Source of the DNA: Camellia lanceoleosa | Lineage: Eukaryota > Streptophyta > Magnoliopsida > Ericales > Theaceae | Length of the DNA: 64,000 nt | Assembly (NCBI GenBank): GCA_025200525.1 | Contig: CM045760.1 | Coordinates: 48,751,932-48,815,931 of the forward strand | Reading direction: 5' to 3' | In this document: positions 22,750 to 34,446 of the stretch, piece after piece | Layout of the letters: every line of letters begins with the position of its first letter | How positions within the stretch are numbered: position 1 is the stretch's first letter | The notes under the pieces: generated by a model | Database searches by the model: none | What the model saw: the letters and a program-made list of their open reading frames with translations, nothing else | What the model was told of the DNA's origin: nothing | Position numbers and translations under genes: made by a program

Positions 22750-25700
22750 GTCATACTCACGGAACAAGTAAGTTCCATTTTATCCCCAAGCTTAAAGACC
22801 CTAGTGCCCCAACCATTGCATACATTATAGGGGATCATTTCATTGACAGGGCCTTGTTAGATTTAGGGGCTAGTGTCAATTTATTGCCGTAGCCTATGTA
22901 CGAGGAATTTGGGCTTGGCGAGTTGAAGCCCACTACTGTTACTCTCTAGTTGGCTGACCAGTCCCTCAAAGTGCCACGTGGCATGATTGAGGATGTGCTA
23001 GTAAAGGTCGATATATTTTATTTTCCTGTTGACTTTTTAGTCTTAGATATGGAACCGGTAGCCAGGTCTAGGAAGCAAATCCCAGTGATCCTAGGTCGAC
23101 CTTTCTTGGCTACGGCCAATGCATGCATAAATTGTTGTACCGGGATTATGGAAGTTTCATTTGAGAATATGCAAGTGAAACTCAATGTTTTTCAATCATC
23201 CCAACAACTCCATGTGAGAGAGGAGTGTTTATTTGTGGATGTTGTGGATGGGATTGTGGAGAAAGCTTTACCCTCCATTCTTGTCGAGGACCCTCTAGAG
23301 GCTTGTTTAGCTCATTTTGGGTTTGAAATTTTTGATATTGACGGGTCAGTGTAGGAGGTGAATACCTTTCTTAATTCTTCTTCTATACTGGATTTTCCTC
23401 TGTAGAAAGCCCGGTTTGAGTCCCTTCCTCCTCTGTCTAGAGAGCCTTCCATACCATCCTTAGTCACATTACCTACATTTGAGTTGAAGCCACTCCCGGC
23501 CACACTAAAGTATGCATTTTTAGGGCCTAAGGATACTTTACCTATCATCATTGCATCTGACTTGACTATAGAGCAGAAGAGTCAATTAATAAGTGTTCTC
23601 GTGGCACATCGGAGTGGTCGGTGGCTAATTTGCGAGGGATAAATCCCTCCGTGTGCATGCATTATATACATTTAGAGGAAGACACCAAACCTTCTCGTGA
23701 AATGCAACGGAGGCTTAATCCCAATATGAAAGAGGTGGTGAAAAATGAGGAATTAAATTTGTTGGATGCATATACCCCATCTCGGATAGCAAGTGGGTGA
23801 GTTCCATGCAAGTAGTGCCTAAGAAATCGAGTATCATTGTTGTTGAGAATGAGCGAGGAGAGTTAGTCCCCATACGAACCACCATTAGGTGGTGAGTGTA
23901 CATTGATTACAGACGATTGAATTCTATGACTAGGAAGGACCATTTTCCTTTGTCATTTATTGATCAAATTCTTGAGAGGTTAGTGGGGTAGGATTTTTAT
24001 TATTTTCTTGATGGTTACTTGGGGTATAATCAAGTCTCGGTATACCCTGCTGACCAAGAAAAGACCATCTTCACATGTCCTTTTGGCACTTTTGCCTATC
24101 ACCGAATGCCCTTTGGGCTTTGCAATGCACCATCAACCTTTCAACGGTGCATGATGGCTCTCTTCTTTGACATGGTGGAGAAATTCTTAAAGGTCTTCAT
24201 GGATGACTTCTCCGTGTTTGGGCTATCTTTTGAGGAGTGTCTCTAGAACTTACCTAAAGTACTTACTTGATGTGTGGAGACTGACCTAGTTTTGAGTTGT
24301 GAGAAAAGCCATTTTATGGTTTGCAAGGGTATAGTGTTGGGACACATTGTGGCCCCTCAAGGTATAGAGGTTGACAGAGCTAAGGATGACCTCATTGCAG
24401 GCCTTTCTCCACCCAATTTTGTGCGTTAAGTTAGGTCTTTCCTAGGGTACGCAGTTTTTTATTGTCAATTCATCAAAGATTTTAGTAAAATATCCCGTCA
24501 TTTGTGTAGTTTACTTGCTAAGGATTCACCTTTTTTCTTTGATGAGGCACGTCTTAAAGCCTTTGAAACACTGCGAGCGGCTCTTTCTTCTACCTCTATC
24601 ATGCAATCTCTTGAGTGGTCCCTTCCTTTCGAAATCATGTGCGATGCATCTGATTATACCCTTGGCGCTGTCTTAGGCCAAAGGGTGAATAAAGTGCCCC
24701 ATGTTATATCCTATGCTAGTCATACTCTTTCTGATGCTCAATTAAACTACACTACCACTGAGAAAGAGTTACTAGCTGTTGTCTTTACACTGGATAAATT
24801 CTGGTCCTACCTCCTAGGGTCTAAAGTCATTGTGTTCACTGACCATGCCGCTTTACGATACTTATTGTCCAAAAAAGAGACCAAACCTAGGTTGATTAGG
24901 TGGATTCTACTCCTTCAAGAGTTCAACCTAAAAATTCAAGACAAGAAGGGATCCGAGCAGGTAGTTGCGGATCATCTATCTCGCATCTTTATTGAGCACA
25001 CGAGTGATCCCTTAGCCTTGCATGACTCGTTTACTGGCGAGCTACTTCTTGCGGTATCACACGTGAGCCTCCCGTGGTTTGCGCAGATAGTGAATTACTT
25101 GGCAGTTGGTCAAATTTCGAAAACTTGGTCTAAGCAAAACAAAGACTGATTTTTCTCACAAGTCAAGCACTATTTCTGGGAAAACCCGAAATTGTTCAAG
25201 TTTTGTCCGAATCAAGTGATTTGGCGTTGTGTGCCTGAAAGTGAAACCCATAGCACTTTCACCTTCTGTCACTCTCATGCATATGGCGACCATTTCAGTG
25301 GATAGAAAATGGCCGCCAAGGTTTTACAATGTGAGTTCTACTGGCCCTCTATCTTCAAAGATGCCCATAACTTCTATAGAGCTTGTGAGCGTTGTCAATG
25401 CATGGGCTCTATGTCATGGCGAGATATGACGCCGATGACCCCTATTTTGATTGTTGAGATTTTTTATGTTCGGGGCATCGATTTTATGGGTCCCTTTCCA
25501 CCATCTTTTGGATTTGAATACATTTTGGTGGCTGTGGATTATGTCTCCAAGTGGGTGGAGGCAGGTTGTGGTTAAATTCCTCCATGAGACCATTTTCTGT
25601 CATTTTGGATTCCCACATGCCATAATTAGTGATGGTGGCAAACATTTTTGCAACCGATTCTTTGAGGCATTGGTGTGCAAATATATGATCACTCACAAAC

Positions 25701-26348
25701 TTGGTACTCCCTACCATCCCCAGACTAGTGGTCAAGTAGAGGTGTCTAATAGGGAGATTAAACACATCCTCGAGAAAACTGTGAGGCTCGATAGGAAAGA
25801 TTGGCCCACTAGATTGGTTAATGCACTTTGGGCCTATCGCACTACATATAAGACACCCATCGGAATGTTTCCATATAGGATTGTGTTTGGAAAACCATGT
25901 CATCTCCCTATTGAGTTAGAACACTGGGCTTTGTGGGCCATAAAGGAAGTTCAATTATGATATGGCCAAAGCTGGTGACCACCGGAAACTCCAACTTAAT
26001 GAGTTAGAGGAGCTTCGCAATGATGCATATGAGAGCTCCAAAATTGACAAGGCCAGGACTAAGGTATTTCATGATAAACACATTTCCTGTAAGTCCTTCG
26101 AGCCTCACCAAAAAGTGTGGTTGTTCAATGTTAAATTACGGTTGTTTCTAGGTAAATTCAGCTCTCGGTGGGAAGGCCCTTATAAGGTTATAGAAGTCTT
26201 TCCGCATGGGGTAGTTGAAATTAAAAATCTACAAGATGGTACGACCTTCAAGGTCCATGGCCAAAAATTGAAACACTATGTAGATGATATTGAGAAATGG
26301 GAGATGATTGAGGTCGTCCACTTGACGAACCCAACGTATCTTCCATAG
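22750..26348 (+). pseudogene. Athila-like pol remnant (protease, RT, RNase H, integrase)
   Basis: Domains in order: aspartic protease with LLDLGASVNLLP (~22860) and VILGRPFLATA; reverse transcriptase from ~23880 with VYIDYRRLNSMTRKDHFPL, FGTFAYHRMPFGLCNAPSTF and FMDDFSVFG (~24200); RNase H with [27 protein letters not shown] and [15 protein letters not shown]; integrase zinc region (ACERCQCMG) and core with [21 protein letters not shown] and the Glu-containing [18 protein letters not shown]-terminal tail ending at 26348 (KLKHYVDDIEKWE). Stops and frameshifts include TAG ~22891, TAG ~22948, TAG 23352, TGA ~23894, TAG ~23988, TAA ~24427 and TAG ~25303, with frame changes near 25575 and 25958. 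No env-like gene is recognisable downstream. Confidence 0.9.
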
Positions 26349-27187
26349 TACTTGCTTTGAGTCTAAGAGACTTTAAATCCTCTAAAGGTGTAATTCCTTT
26401 GGTGTTTGTCATGCCCGAATGGCATATGACAGCCTGGTATAGCCACCTAATTGTGCTTGTAGTGAGTTTCTAGGAGACCAACTTAGACGGTGGAAACTAG
26501 AGTTCGAATGGCAAAACCTATAACGCAAAGGTTTGGAATTTTCGAGACTAGAGTCTGGTTTAAATAAGTAAGGGTGTGGAGATTGCTTCAAAACCATCCC
26601 AGCTTAAACTTTGTATGGCAGCCGCATAAGTCAAGTTAGCGTTATGTACCACGATTTTGGATACCGAATCAACCTAGTTGTCACCCTGTTGGAGAATAGG
26701 GAAAGTTACAAATACTGTTAGGGAGAAAAGTAGTACCTGTGATTTTCGCATGAAGATTACCTTTGTTGCGTATTTCAATATTTTTGATGTTCTATTTTTT
26801 ATTTCAGATGTGCATTAAAGGTAGAAATAGTTTAAATTTTTATTTGGATTGTCATTGGGTTTTTATTATTAAAAAAAAAGGGTTGTACTTGGGTTTTAAA
26901 ATAAAAAAAAAAATAAAGGACTCTACCCAATAAACACAAACAATTCTCCTAGTGCAAACATCACATGCGAGTATCTATTCAATAAACCCTTTTCATACGA
27001 GCCCACTATGCTCCCCAATTAACATATACTCATATCACTACTATACTAGCACAAAGTGAACATCAAGTGAAGTGGTGTAATCAAGTGTAGCAGTACAAAC
27101 ATGAATTGTTTTTATAAAAACCCTCACCCCCCAACTGGAATACAACATTGTTCTCAATGTAAGCAATTGTACAATAGATAGCAAAAT

Positions 27188-27248
<61 letters not shown>

Positions 27249-27422
27249 GATCTTACCAGACGGCGTAGGCACACATCCAGCAGGGCAAGGACATACCAAA
27301 CACACATACACTTACTTTTTTATTTATTTATTTTTTTTACTATACAATATATAAGGAAAAGAAAAAGAAAATAAAACAAAACAAAACAAAAACAAATAAA
27401 TAAAGAAATAAAACGGAGATCA
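26349..27422. other. Non-coding stretch after Athila pol
   Basis: Where Athila elements usually carry an env-like frame and a 3' LTR I find neither; no sequence matching 19287-20407 was recognised. It holds only A-runs (26870-26915) and a compound microsatellite. Confidence 0.55.
27187..27245 (+). repeat. Compound (GT)n(GA)n microsatellite
   Basis: GT dinucleotides switch to GA dinucleotides within one tract. Frames across it on both strands are artefacts. Confidence 0.95.
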
Positions 27423-27812
27423 CTAATTTGGATCTGGTGGTAGTGGAAAATGTTGCTCAAATAGGGCCTGCATCAGCATCCGAGGCTTGAATGCCTCATG
27501 ATGAACCCTAGCACCAAGCTGATCAAACCGCTGCTGGCTCGAGTTCCGATATGCGTGGAAGTTAGTTTGTAGAGATGTAACTGACTGCTGATACCTATCA
27601 AATGCCATCTGCTACTGATCTTGATAGGCCTGATAGTCTGCCCGGAGATCAACCACAGATTGCTGAATAGCGGCTAGATTATTCAAAAGAGCCTGATATT
27701 GCGCCCGTGTCACATAGAATGGCGGTGGCCCGGGCACAGGCGCGGTAGCAAGCTCAACCGGAACATCATTTGAATTGGCCGGGGCATCAGGAAGGAGTAG
27801 TGAAGGCGACAA
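27423..27812 (-). pseudogene. Orphan ORF with Gln-rich helical segment, broken by one stop
   Basis: Two minus-strand frames, 27812-27612 and 27608-27423, are in the same frame and separated by a single TAG at a likely Gln codon, giving about 130 codons. The upstream part is Pro/Ala-rich (PVPGPPPFYVTRAQYQALLNN). The rest is rich in Gln, Tyr and Arg with heptad-like spacing (QQSVVDLRADYQAYQDQ, then FDRYQQSVTSLQ) and ends HFPLPPDPN. This suggests a coiled coil. I do not recognise the family. The tail resembles distal pieces of accessory ORFs in plant gypsy elements, so a transposon origin is likelier than a host gene. Confidence 0.45.
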
Positions 27813-28009
27813 GCAAGCAGTGGTTTGGCACCAGTGGGTTTTATTATAAAGCGTCGGCGGCAGAAGCTGAACCTCATTGGGTTCAAGTGGGTATGTCCCT
27901 TGGCCTTTTATGAGTGCAGTGATGGGGTTGGCGAAAGGGAGGGCTCATGTAGAACCACCTTGGGTGTTGCGTAACTTGAAGAAAAACCTACAGATTCTAT
28001 TATTTTATT

Positions 28010-28160
28010 TTATTATTATTATTTATCTATTTATTTTTATTTACTTATTATTTATTTCTTAAAAAAAAAACAAATAAATTAAAATAATACATATATATAT
28101 ATATATATATTTTGCTTGGTCAGATTTCATTCTTTTATTTATTTATTTATTTATTTTTAT
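28010..28160 (+). repeat. (TTTA)n and (AT)n tracts
   Basis: TTAT/TTTA tetranucleotide runs flank a pure AT dinucleotide run at about 28088-28110. Confidence 0.9.
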
Positions 28161-28283
28161 TTAGATTTTATTCTCATAAAAAAATTAAAAAAAAAAACAA
28201 AAACAAAAACCACTCATATTTCAAACCCTAGACCCTCTTTTGACCATCACTTTCCCCAGCACACTCTCTCTCTCTACCTCTCA

Positions 28284-28316
28284 TCATCTTCTTCTTCTTC
28301 TTCTTCTTCTTCTTCT

Positions 28317-28356
<40 letters not shown>
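28284..28356 (+). repeat. (CTT)n(CT)n microsatellite
   Basis: Trinucleotide CTT repeats run directly into CT repeats. CT-rich tracts like this are common in plant 5' UTRs, but no gene start follows. Confidence 0.95.
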
Positions 28357-28357
<1 letters not shown>

Positions 28358-28683
28358 AACCCAACACACCCACACACTTCATCCAATCCTACCATCACCA
28401 ACTTCTTCTTCCTACTTTCTTCCACTTTCACTCACCACCACCTTTTACCGGCGCATCACCATATTTTCCAACCGGTGACCTTTCAGCAGCCATTTTTTCC
28501 GGCGAATCTACATCATCTTCTTCCTTTCTTTTCTTCTTATTTTTTTCTTTTTCGGTAATCACCCTCAGATCCACCACACGTGCAACCATCTCTGGTGCAT
28601 GTGTGGCCCAACCAAAACTATTTTTTTGTTTTTTCTTGGCTCAGATCTATTGTTGTTGATGATGATGATGAAATATAACAGAT

Positions 28684-28745
28684 AGGGGGGAGAGAGAGAG
28701 AGAGAGAAGAAGAAAAAGAAGAAGAAGAAGAAGAAGAAGAAAGAT
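28684..28745 (+). repeat. (GA)n(GAA)n microsatellite
   Basis: Purine run, near mirror image of the CTT/CT tract at 28284 in inverted orientation; the two arms are about 330 bases apart. Confidence 0.95.
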
Positions 28746-28908
28746 CTAGACGTGGATGAAGATTTAAGCAATGAAACAAGAAAGTCGAGAGGGGAATGAG
28801 GGAGAACCAACAAATCTGTTCAAAATTTCTCTCCGAATTATTTTTCTTCTTTTTTCTCTTTATTATCTATTGTTGATTGTGAAATGTTGTTGTTAAAATG
28901 GATTGCAA

Positions 28909-28914
28909 CACACA

Positions 28915-28954
<40 letters not shown>

Positions 28955-28955
28955 A
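28909..28955 (+). repeat. (CA)n(GA)n microsatellite
   Basis: CA repeats run into GA repeats. With 27187, 28284 and 28684 this makes four compound dinucleotide or trinucleotide loci within 1.8 kb. Confidence 0.95.
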
Positions 28956-29419
28956 TGTGAACATATCGGGAAAATTAGGATAATAATTTCAAGCAGATGA
29001 CATTTCGCAGAGAGATTTTTCACATATTGAATTCAATAAAAAAAATTGAACAGATAATAAAATTGAGATTGATATATTAAACAAATAAATGAAAAAATTG
29101 AACAGATAACAAAATTTGGATAGGTATTTGAATAGATAAGGGGAAAATAAATAAATAGTCAAAAAAAGTCAAGCACATAAAAAAAGTCAACAAATAAATT
29201 ACGTGGTTGAATTGAAAATAAAATATCCTTCAAAACATATAAAAGGACTTCTCACCAAACTATTTCACAAAGGGTGGACCTCTCACTAACAAAAAATATT
29301 CACTGAACCTAATATTTTGTACCCTCTTTAGATTAGACTTTTCAACAATTATCTCTATTATCAACCCATAACATAAGATTAAAAAACCTAAAAATTTTCG
29401 AGGGTTACAAGAACTATAC

Positions 29420-29813
29420 CTTCTTGCAATGGATAAGATTGCTTCTACATCAAATCCTTCAACTGGATTAGCCTTGACTGCCTGAAGTTCTTCATTGGTC
29501 TCATAAGCGGCCTGGTAGTAACAAAGAAAGGAAAAAAAATATGATAACCATCCATATTATCTTTCTTTCTTTCTTTTTCCCTCCTTTGTTTGGGGTTTGT
29601 TGGAGTTGTTTCTGAATTGAAGGGAGATTGTGAACAAAAAAGAAAGAAAATGAGATGATAAAGATAGTATTAGAGATGAAAGGGAAGAGCAAGTCAACTT
29701 ACAACTCTTATTTTTTTCTTCTTTGTCAGATATGCAGGGTAAAATAGCTCCCCCAGAATATCAGCATTTATAGGGAACAAATTGGTCCCATCAAGTTTTA
29801 CAAATTCATTTAT
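29420..29813 (-). CDS. Two putative exons of an unidentified host gene (partial)
   Basis: On the minus strand 29813-29703 is a 37-codon open exon preceded by a pyrimidine tract and CAG and followed by GTAAGT. Its translation begins INEFVKLDGTNLFPINADI and continues LGELFYPAYLTKKKKIRV. After a ~190-base intron, 29511-29420 is open in the continuing frame (AAYETNEELQAVKANPVEG, then FDVEAILSIAR), preceded by TACCAG and followed by GTATAG. The composition, matching phase and good splice sites suggest real exons, not transposon debris. I do not recognise the protein. No further exon could be defended; 29814-30160 shows none, though an open segment near 30075-30150 (minus) is possible. Confidence 0.45.
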
Positions 29814-30219
29814 CTGCACAGAAAAGGTCACGTTTGTTCAAATAATCATAAGCGTTAGCAATCTTACCCAAGTGATAGCAGTCAAGCTAGTAAATTCTCT
29901 TGTTCAAATTGGCTAATTAAACAAAACAATTAAACCCATATTGCATCAATTAAATTACATAACATCAAATAAAACCATACTTTATAAATTACATTCTAGA
30001 ACATGAAACATGAAACAAGATTAATAGAAAAACATATTTAATTGAAATATGAAAACAAGGAATCAAACCAAATTCCGTGTGATACCACAATGTCCTTAAA
30101 ACAGATTAGCCGCCTCACCATGGGTGCTGGAGAAATGTCAACTTCTATCTCCCAGGATAAGATGGCTTAAACTGGCTAATGCAAAAGCACCTTCTGTTAG
30201 CTTGGTGAACCGATAATGG

Positions 30220-31018
30220 TAGTACTTTCTCACACATGAAGTATTATTATACTAGTAAGCAAACTGACTATATGATTGGAAAACAAAAACTTCTGTATCA
30301 AATCAAGGGAGGTGGGTCTCCTCTTATACACAATGAGGGAGAGAGGAGAAGTCTCTAGCCATCAAGACTGGCCACTAATGAAGGCCATTACTTCTGGAGT
30401 AAAGCACAAAACTGATGGGAATTCAAAGTGTGAGTTACATGCAATATACACATATGTATATATAAGTTTCTGCAACAGACTTGGGCCTACAGTAGACCTG
30501 GCCCAAAAAGAATAAGTTAGTGGACCACCAGCCTGAAGCCTTAAACCTTAAGCCTCATGCCTAAGCCCAAGTCCCAATATCCACAACCCACGGACCCGAC
30601 CCGGTCTGAGCGGGCGGCGCACGCGCGCGCGCGTGTGGCAATTTTGCCATAACCAACTTCGACCATAGTCTTGGCCCATGCCCATCCTTAAAGCATCCAT
30701 GCCTCCCTTCCTTCGGAAAATTTGGATGCCCCAAAAGGCTCATGCCCTTCTCATAATCTTGAGGCTTAAATACCCATCAAAGTTTTCCTCCTCAATCAAT
30801 GTGGGATTGGTGGTTATACACAATTCCTAAAACCTTATTCATGAGGCCATCTTTATGAGGCAATTTCTCATTCAATTCTCAATGGTTTTTGGTCATTCTT
30901 TTTGTGGTGTAAAGACCTTGTTACAAAGAATCTAAACCCGTTTAATCCCACCTCAACCAATGGTTAGGACCTACTTTAATTTCACATTAAAGTTTACCAA
31001 AATCCATTTTTTCCAACA
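30220..31018 (-). mobile_element. 3' LTR of copia element C2 (lower boundary approximate)
   Basis: On the minus strand a purine tract GTGGGAGA (within 31019-31031) is followed by TGTTGGAAAAAATGG, a typical copia polypurine-tract and LTR junction. The LTR runs toward lower coordinates. It contains an unusual (CG)n-like run, GCGCACGCGCGCGCGCGTG, near 30617-30635, and a TATTTAAG box near 30766-30773. I could not place its end; 30220 is a guess. Confidence 0.6.
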
Positions 31019-31518
31019 ATCTCCCACATGAATAAAAATTGACCGAATAAGAAAAACGGACAACGTTTACAACAAAGACTCGAAAAGAGAGCACACAGAC
31101 TAACCCTACATTAGAAAAGGTAGTTTTTGATTGTCTCGGTTTACACAAATGGCATAACAGTTCAAGGCATCATGTTCAGTGGTCAGCCAGTAAATCCGAT
31201 AGGCTGTCACTATGAAAGATTCAAGGCCCTGGAACACTAGTCTAGTTCAGTGAGAGGCTTTAAAGAATTCGGCCTTACCAACTCTTAAAGAAGCGGTCCC
31301 ACTTCGCGCTCATATAGGTGACCTATATAAGGTATCTCCTTATACCATGGTTGACTATTCATATCACTTAGGTCATTAAAAGCATTAGCTTAACCTTCTA
31401 CCCCAATAAGGTATCACTGTACCAAGGAATGGGTAAGAGGATTTACCTCTTCAATGACTCATCCGTTACACGATATTAGGTTGTCCCATTGAACTTAGAT
31501 CTTGGGATCTCCAGTCAA

Positions 31519-32695
31519 CTAGGTTGGGTTTTCCGTTCCGGTAACTTTACTGAAGGCCTTAACCCTATTCCTCTTGACGACGTTTCTTCTAACTCTCAAG
31601 TTAACCCTTTGGTTAGCAGATCTGCAATGTTGTCCTTAGACTTTACATAGTCTAGAGAGATAATTCCATTAGAGAGTAGTTTTCGTATGGAATTATGTCT
31701 ACGACGGATATGTCTAGACTTTTCATTATACATATGACTCTATGCCCGTCCAATCGCCGATTGGCTATCGTAATGAATACAAATAACAGGCACAGGTTTC
31801 GACCAACGTGGAATATCCTCAACAAACTAGCGAAGCCATTCAACTTCTTCAGTTGCTTTATCCAACCCAATAAACTTAAATTCTATCGTTGATCTCGATA
31901 TACACGTTTGCTTGGAAGATTTCCAAGACACGGCTGCCCCTCCAAGGGTAAACACATAACCACTAGTGGATTTAGAGTCTTTTATATCAGATATCCAGTT
32001 AGCGTCACTATACCCTTCTAGTACCGATGAGTATCTGGTATAATGCAGCCCATAATCTCGGGTGTAGCGTAGATAACCTAACACCCGCATAATGCCTCTC
32101 CAATTAGTGGCATTTGGATTACTCATGTATCTACGAAGGCTGCTAACAGAGTAAGCTATATCCGACCTTGTACAACTCATCAGATAGATCAAATTTCCAA
32201 TGACCCAAGAATATTCTAGCTGAGAGACACTCTCACCATTATTCTTGCTCAAATGTAGACTCATGTCTACCGATGTCCTAGACACACTTGTATCTGATTT
32301 ACCAAATTTCTCAAGTATCTTCTCAACATAGTGAAACTAAGAAAGTACAATACCACTAGATGTTCTGGTAATCTTAATACCTAGAATGACATCTGCAAGG
32401 CTCATATATTTCATGTCAAACTTTGAGTTTAATAGTCTCTTGGTAGTTCGAACCATTTCATCATTACTACCAACAATGAGTATGTCGTCTACATATAGAC
32501 TCAAAATGACATAACCTCTGTCAGTGTCTTTAACATATATGCGCTTGTCACACTCATTGATTCTAGACCCATTTGACAACATAGCGTTGTCGAACTTCTC
32601 ATGCCATTGCTTAGGCGCTTGTTTCAAACCATATAATAACTTGACAAGCCTATAGACTTTCTTATTTTTCCCTGGAGCTAAAAACCCCTTGGGTT

Positions 32696-32729
<34 letters not shown>

Positions 32730-32950
32730 TAAGAAAGCTATCTTTACGTCTATCTGATGTATCTCTAGACCACGTAAAGCGGCTATCGCAATCACCATGC
32801 GAATGGATGTAATACTTGTCATAGGTGAATACATATCAAAGCAATCCAAGCCTTCTCACTACCAGTATCCTTTGATAACAAGTCTAGCTTTATATTTATC
32901 GATTGACCCATCAACCTTCATCTTTTTTTAAGCTTTTGAGGTTAAAATTA
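31519..32950 (-). pseudogene. Copia element C2 pol remnant (RT and RNase H)
   Basis: Minus-strand RVT_2: KARLVIKGY, then [54 protein letters not shown] and LYVDDILIVGSND (~32500). RNase H follows with [26 protein letters not shown] and DSQSAIGRA, ending near LTKGL about 31570. Upstream gag, protease and integrase are missing. Stops include adjacent TAG and TGA at 32861-32856 beside a Trp codon where the family has Arg-Gln-Arg, plus TAG near 32338, 31826 and 31734. All fit C-to-T changes. The sequence to 33070 continues without recognisable domains. Confidence 0.85.
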
Positions 32951-33070
32951 TATCTTATATCCCTTGAGCTAATACTGTTCTTACTTTGATATGAAAAAGA
33001 TTGATTATGCTTTATATGATTTGCAATGTATACTCTTTGATGATGCTCTTACCTAAAAATCATGCCTATG

Positions 33071-33098
33071 CTCGGTCGAGCTGGAACCGGGTTAACAT
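33071..33098. other. Patchwork filler at the truncation point of element B
   Basis: 33071-33088 exactly repeats 33149-33166, and 33087-33098 exactly repeats 33115-33126. These two overlapping scraps sit at the junction between copia C2 debris and the truncated Tat/Ogre interior. This is the signature of templated filler DNA from end-joining repair. Confidence 0.75.
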
Positions 33099-34443
33099 GA
33101 CAGGACTGTGGCATCCGGGTTAACATCCCCAGGAGTACCAGACTCAGACTCGGTCGAGCTGGAACCTGATTCTAACTCACAGGACTCGGTGGAATCAGAT
33201 TCCGGCTCACTACTTGACCCGGTGTTGCTGGATAAGAATCCCTCCTCGTACTGCCAAGTGAGAGAGGGTGCGATTGATGCATCCAAGATAGCTGCTGGTC
33301 GGCTCCCAGCCGTTTCATCCCCATTAATTGAAACCACGAAGTTATCCCCCAAGCACTCTTGGTCGATCGGAGGATCAGAGAGGAGACATGCCAGTGCTAC
33401 CCCCATTTCCAATTCTGTGCCCTCAGGATCCACCGCTTTATTCTGCTCAACCTCAGTTGTTGGGTCTGTCTGCTCTGTGGCACCGTCATCCCCGGATAGT
33501 TGCAGGTCGAAGAAGATTTCAAAACCTGGTACGCGCTTCTTCTCCGCGTTTAACCATGGCTCTGGGAAGCCGCAAAATGGAAAGTCCTCCCTCTCCCGGA
33601 CGAAGCGTCCGTTCAGGGTACCCTGGATGAGCCTGTGCATTAAATCAAAAGGCTTCCCAGCCTGCTCGCTGCCATTTCCTTTCCTTTCCTCACCCAGTCT
33701 TCTTTGGTGGGCAGATAACCCAGTCCAAAGATATGTGAGTTGTGTGGCACTTCGGCCAATGCTGCGACTCCTTTCCTGCCGCTCCTTCCTAATCCCATCC
33801 CGGGAATATGTTGTAGCTTGTTCATGAGGTAGACGGATTGAGCACTGACGTACACACCTTCGTTCACAGCCACAATATTCTGCACTACCTGGGCCTCCGC
33901 CAAAATGAACCCTGATAAAAACACATCCTCCGTGCCGTGCTCGATTTCCAAAACTGGCGTAGACACTTCTGGCGGCGGATGGATGGATGAATTCCCGAAA
34001 ACAATTGCAACCCTCTTCCCGTGAGGGTATTTCAACATCTGGTGCAGAGTGGAAGAGACTGCTTTCACTTGGTGCAACCACGGCCCTCCCAAGAGCAAGT
34101 TGAAGGTTGCGGGAATGTCCAAGACATGAAATTCAATATTGTTTTGTCCTGGACCAACCTGAGTCTGAACCTTGACAGTCCCCATCACTTCCCTACTGGT
34201 ATTATCATAAGCTCTGATCACCTGAGTGGTTGGTATGAAGTCTGCGGGTTTTAACCCGATTGCATATGCCGTTCTGACTGGGCAGACATTGATAGCAGAC
34301 CCAGTATCAACAAGTACCACCGGTATCCACTTGTCTCTACACTCCACAGAGATGTAGAGGGGTTTGTTATGATTCACGCCCTCAGGCGGCAATTCCTTGT
34401 CTGAAAAGGTTAATGCTGGGGAACCTCCTCTCGGAAAAACCAA
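33089..34443 (-). pseudogene. Element B protease and G-patch-like region, truncated
   Basis: From 34443 the frame gives an aspartic protease with VVLVDTGSAINVCPV (~34320), the usual DTG(S/A) catalytic motif, and FNLLLGGPWLH. A glycine-rich GMGLGRSGRKG follows (~33790), the G-patch-like segment typical of Tat/Ogre polyproteins. A frame change near 33650-33700 moves the reading frame, after which an acidic, Ser/Glu-rich linker runs to 33092. The linker ends at the truncation point. Confidence 0.85.
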
Positions 34444-34446
34444 ATT

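Noticed and set aside
26349..27180. Env-like gene and 3' LTR expected for an Athila element
   Set aside because: No membrane-protein frame and no stretch matching the 5' LTR could be found, so neither is annotated.
28116..28478. 120-codon frame and CT-rich tract read as the 5' end of a gene
   Set aside because: The frame is made of microsatellite codons (Leu/Ser runs), and no downstream exon with coding character follows on that strand.
33108..33827. 239-codon plus-strand frame
   Set aside because: It is the complement of the gag-pol linker and protease region of element B, and its Ser/Asp-rich content mirrors the Ser/Glu-rich sense protein.
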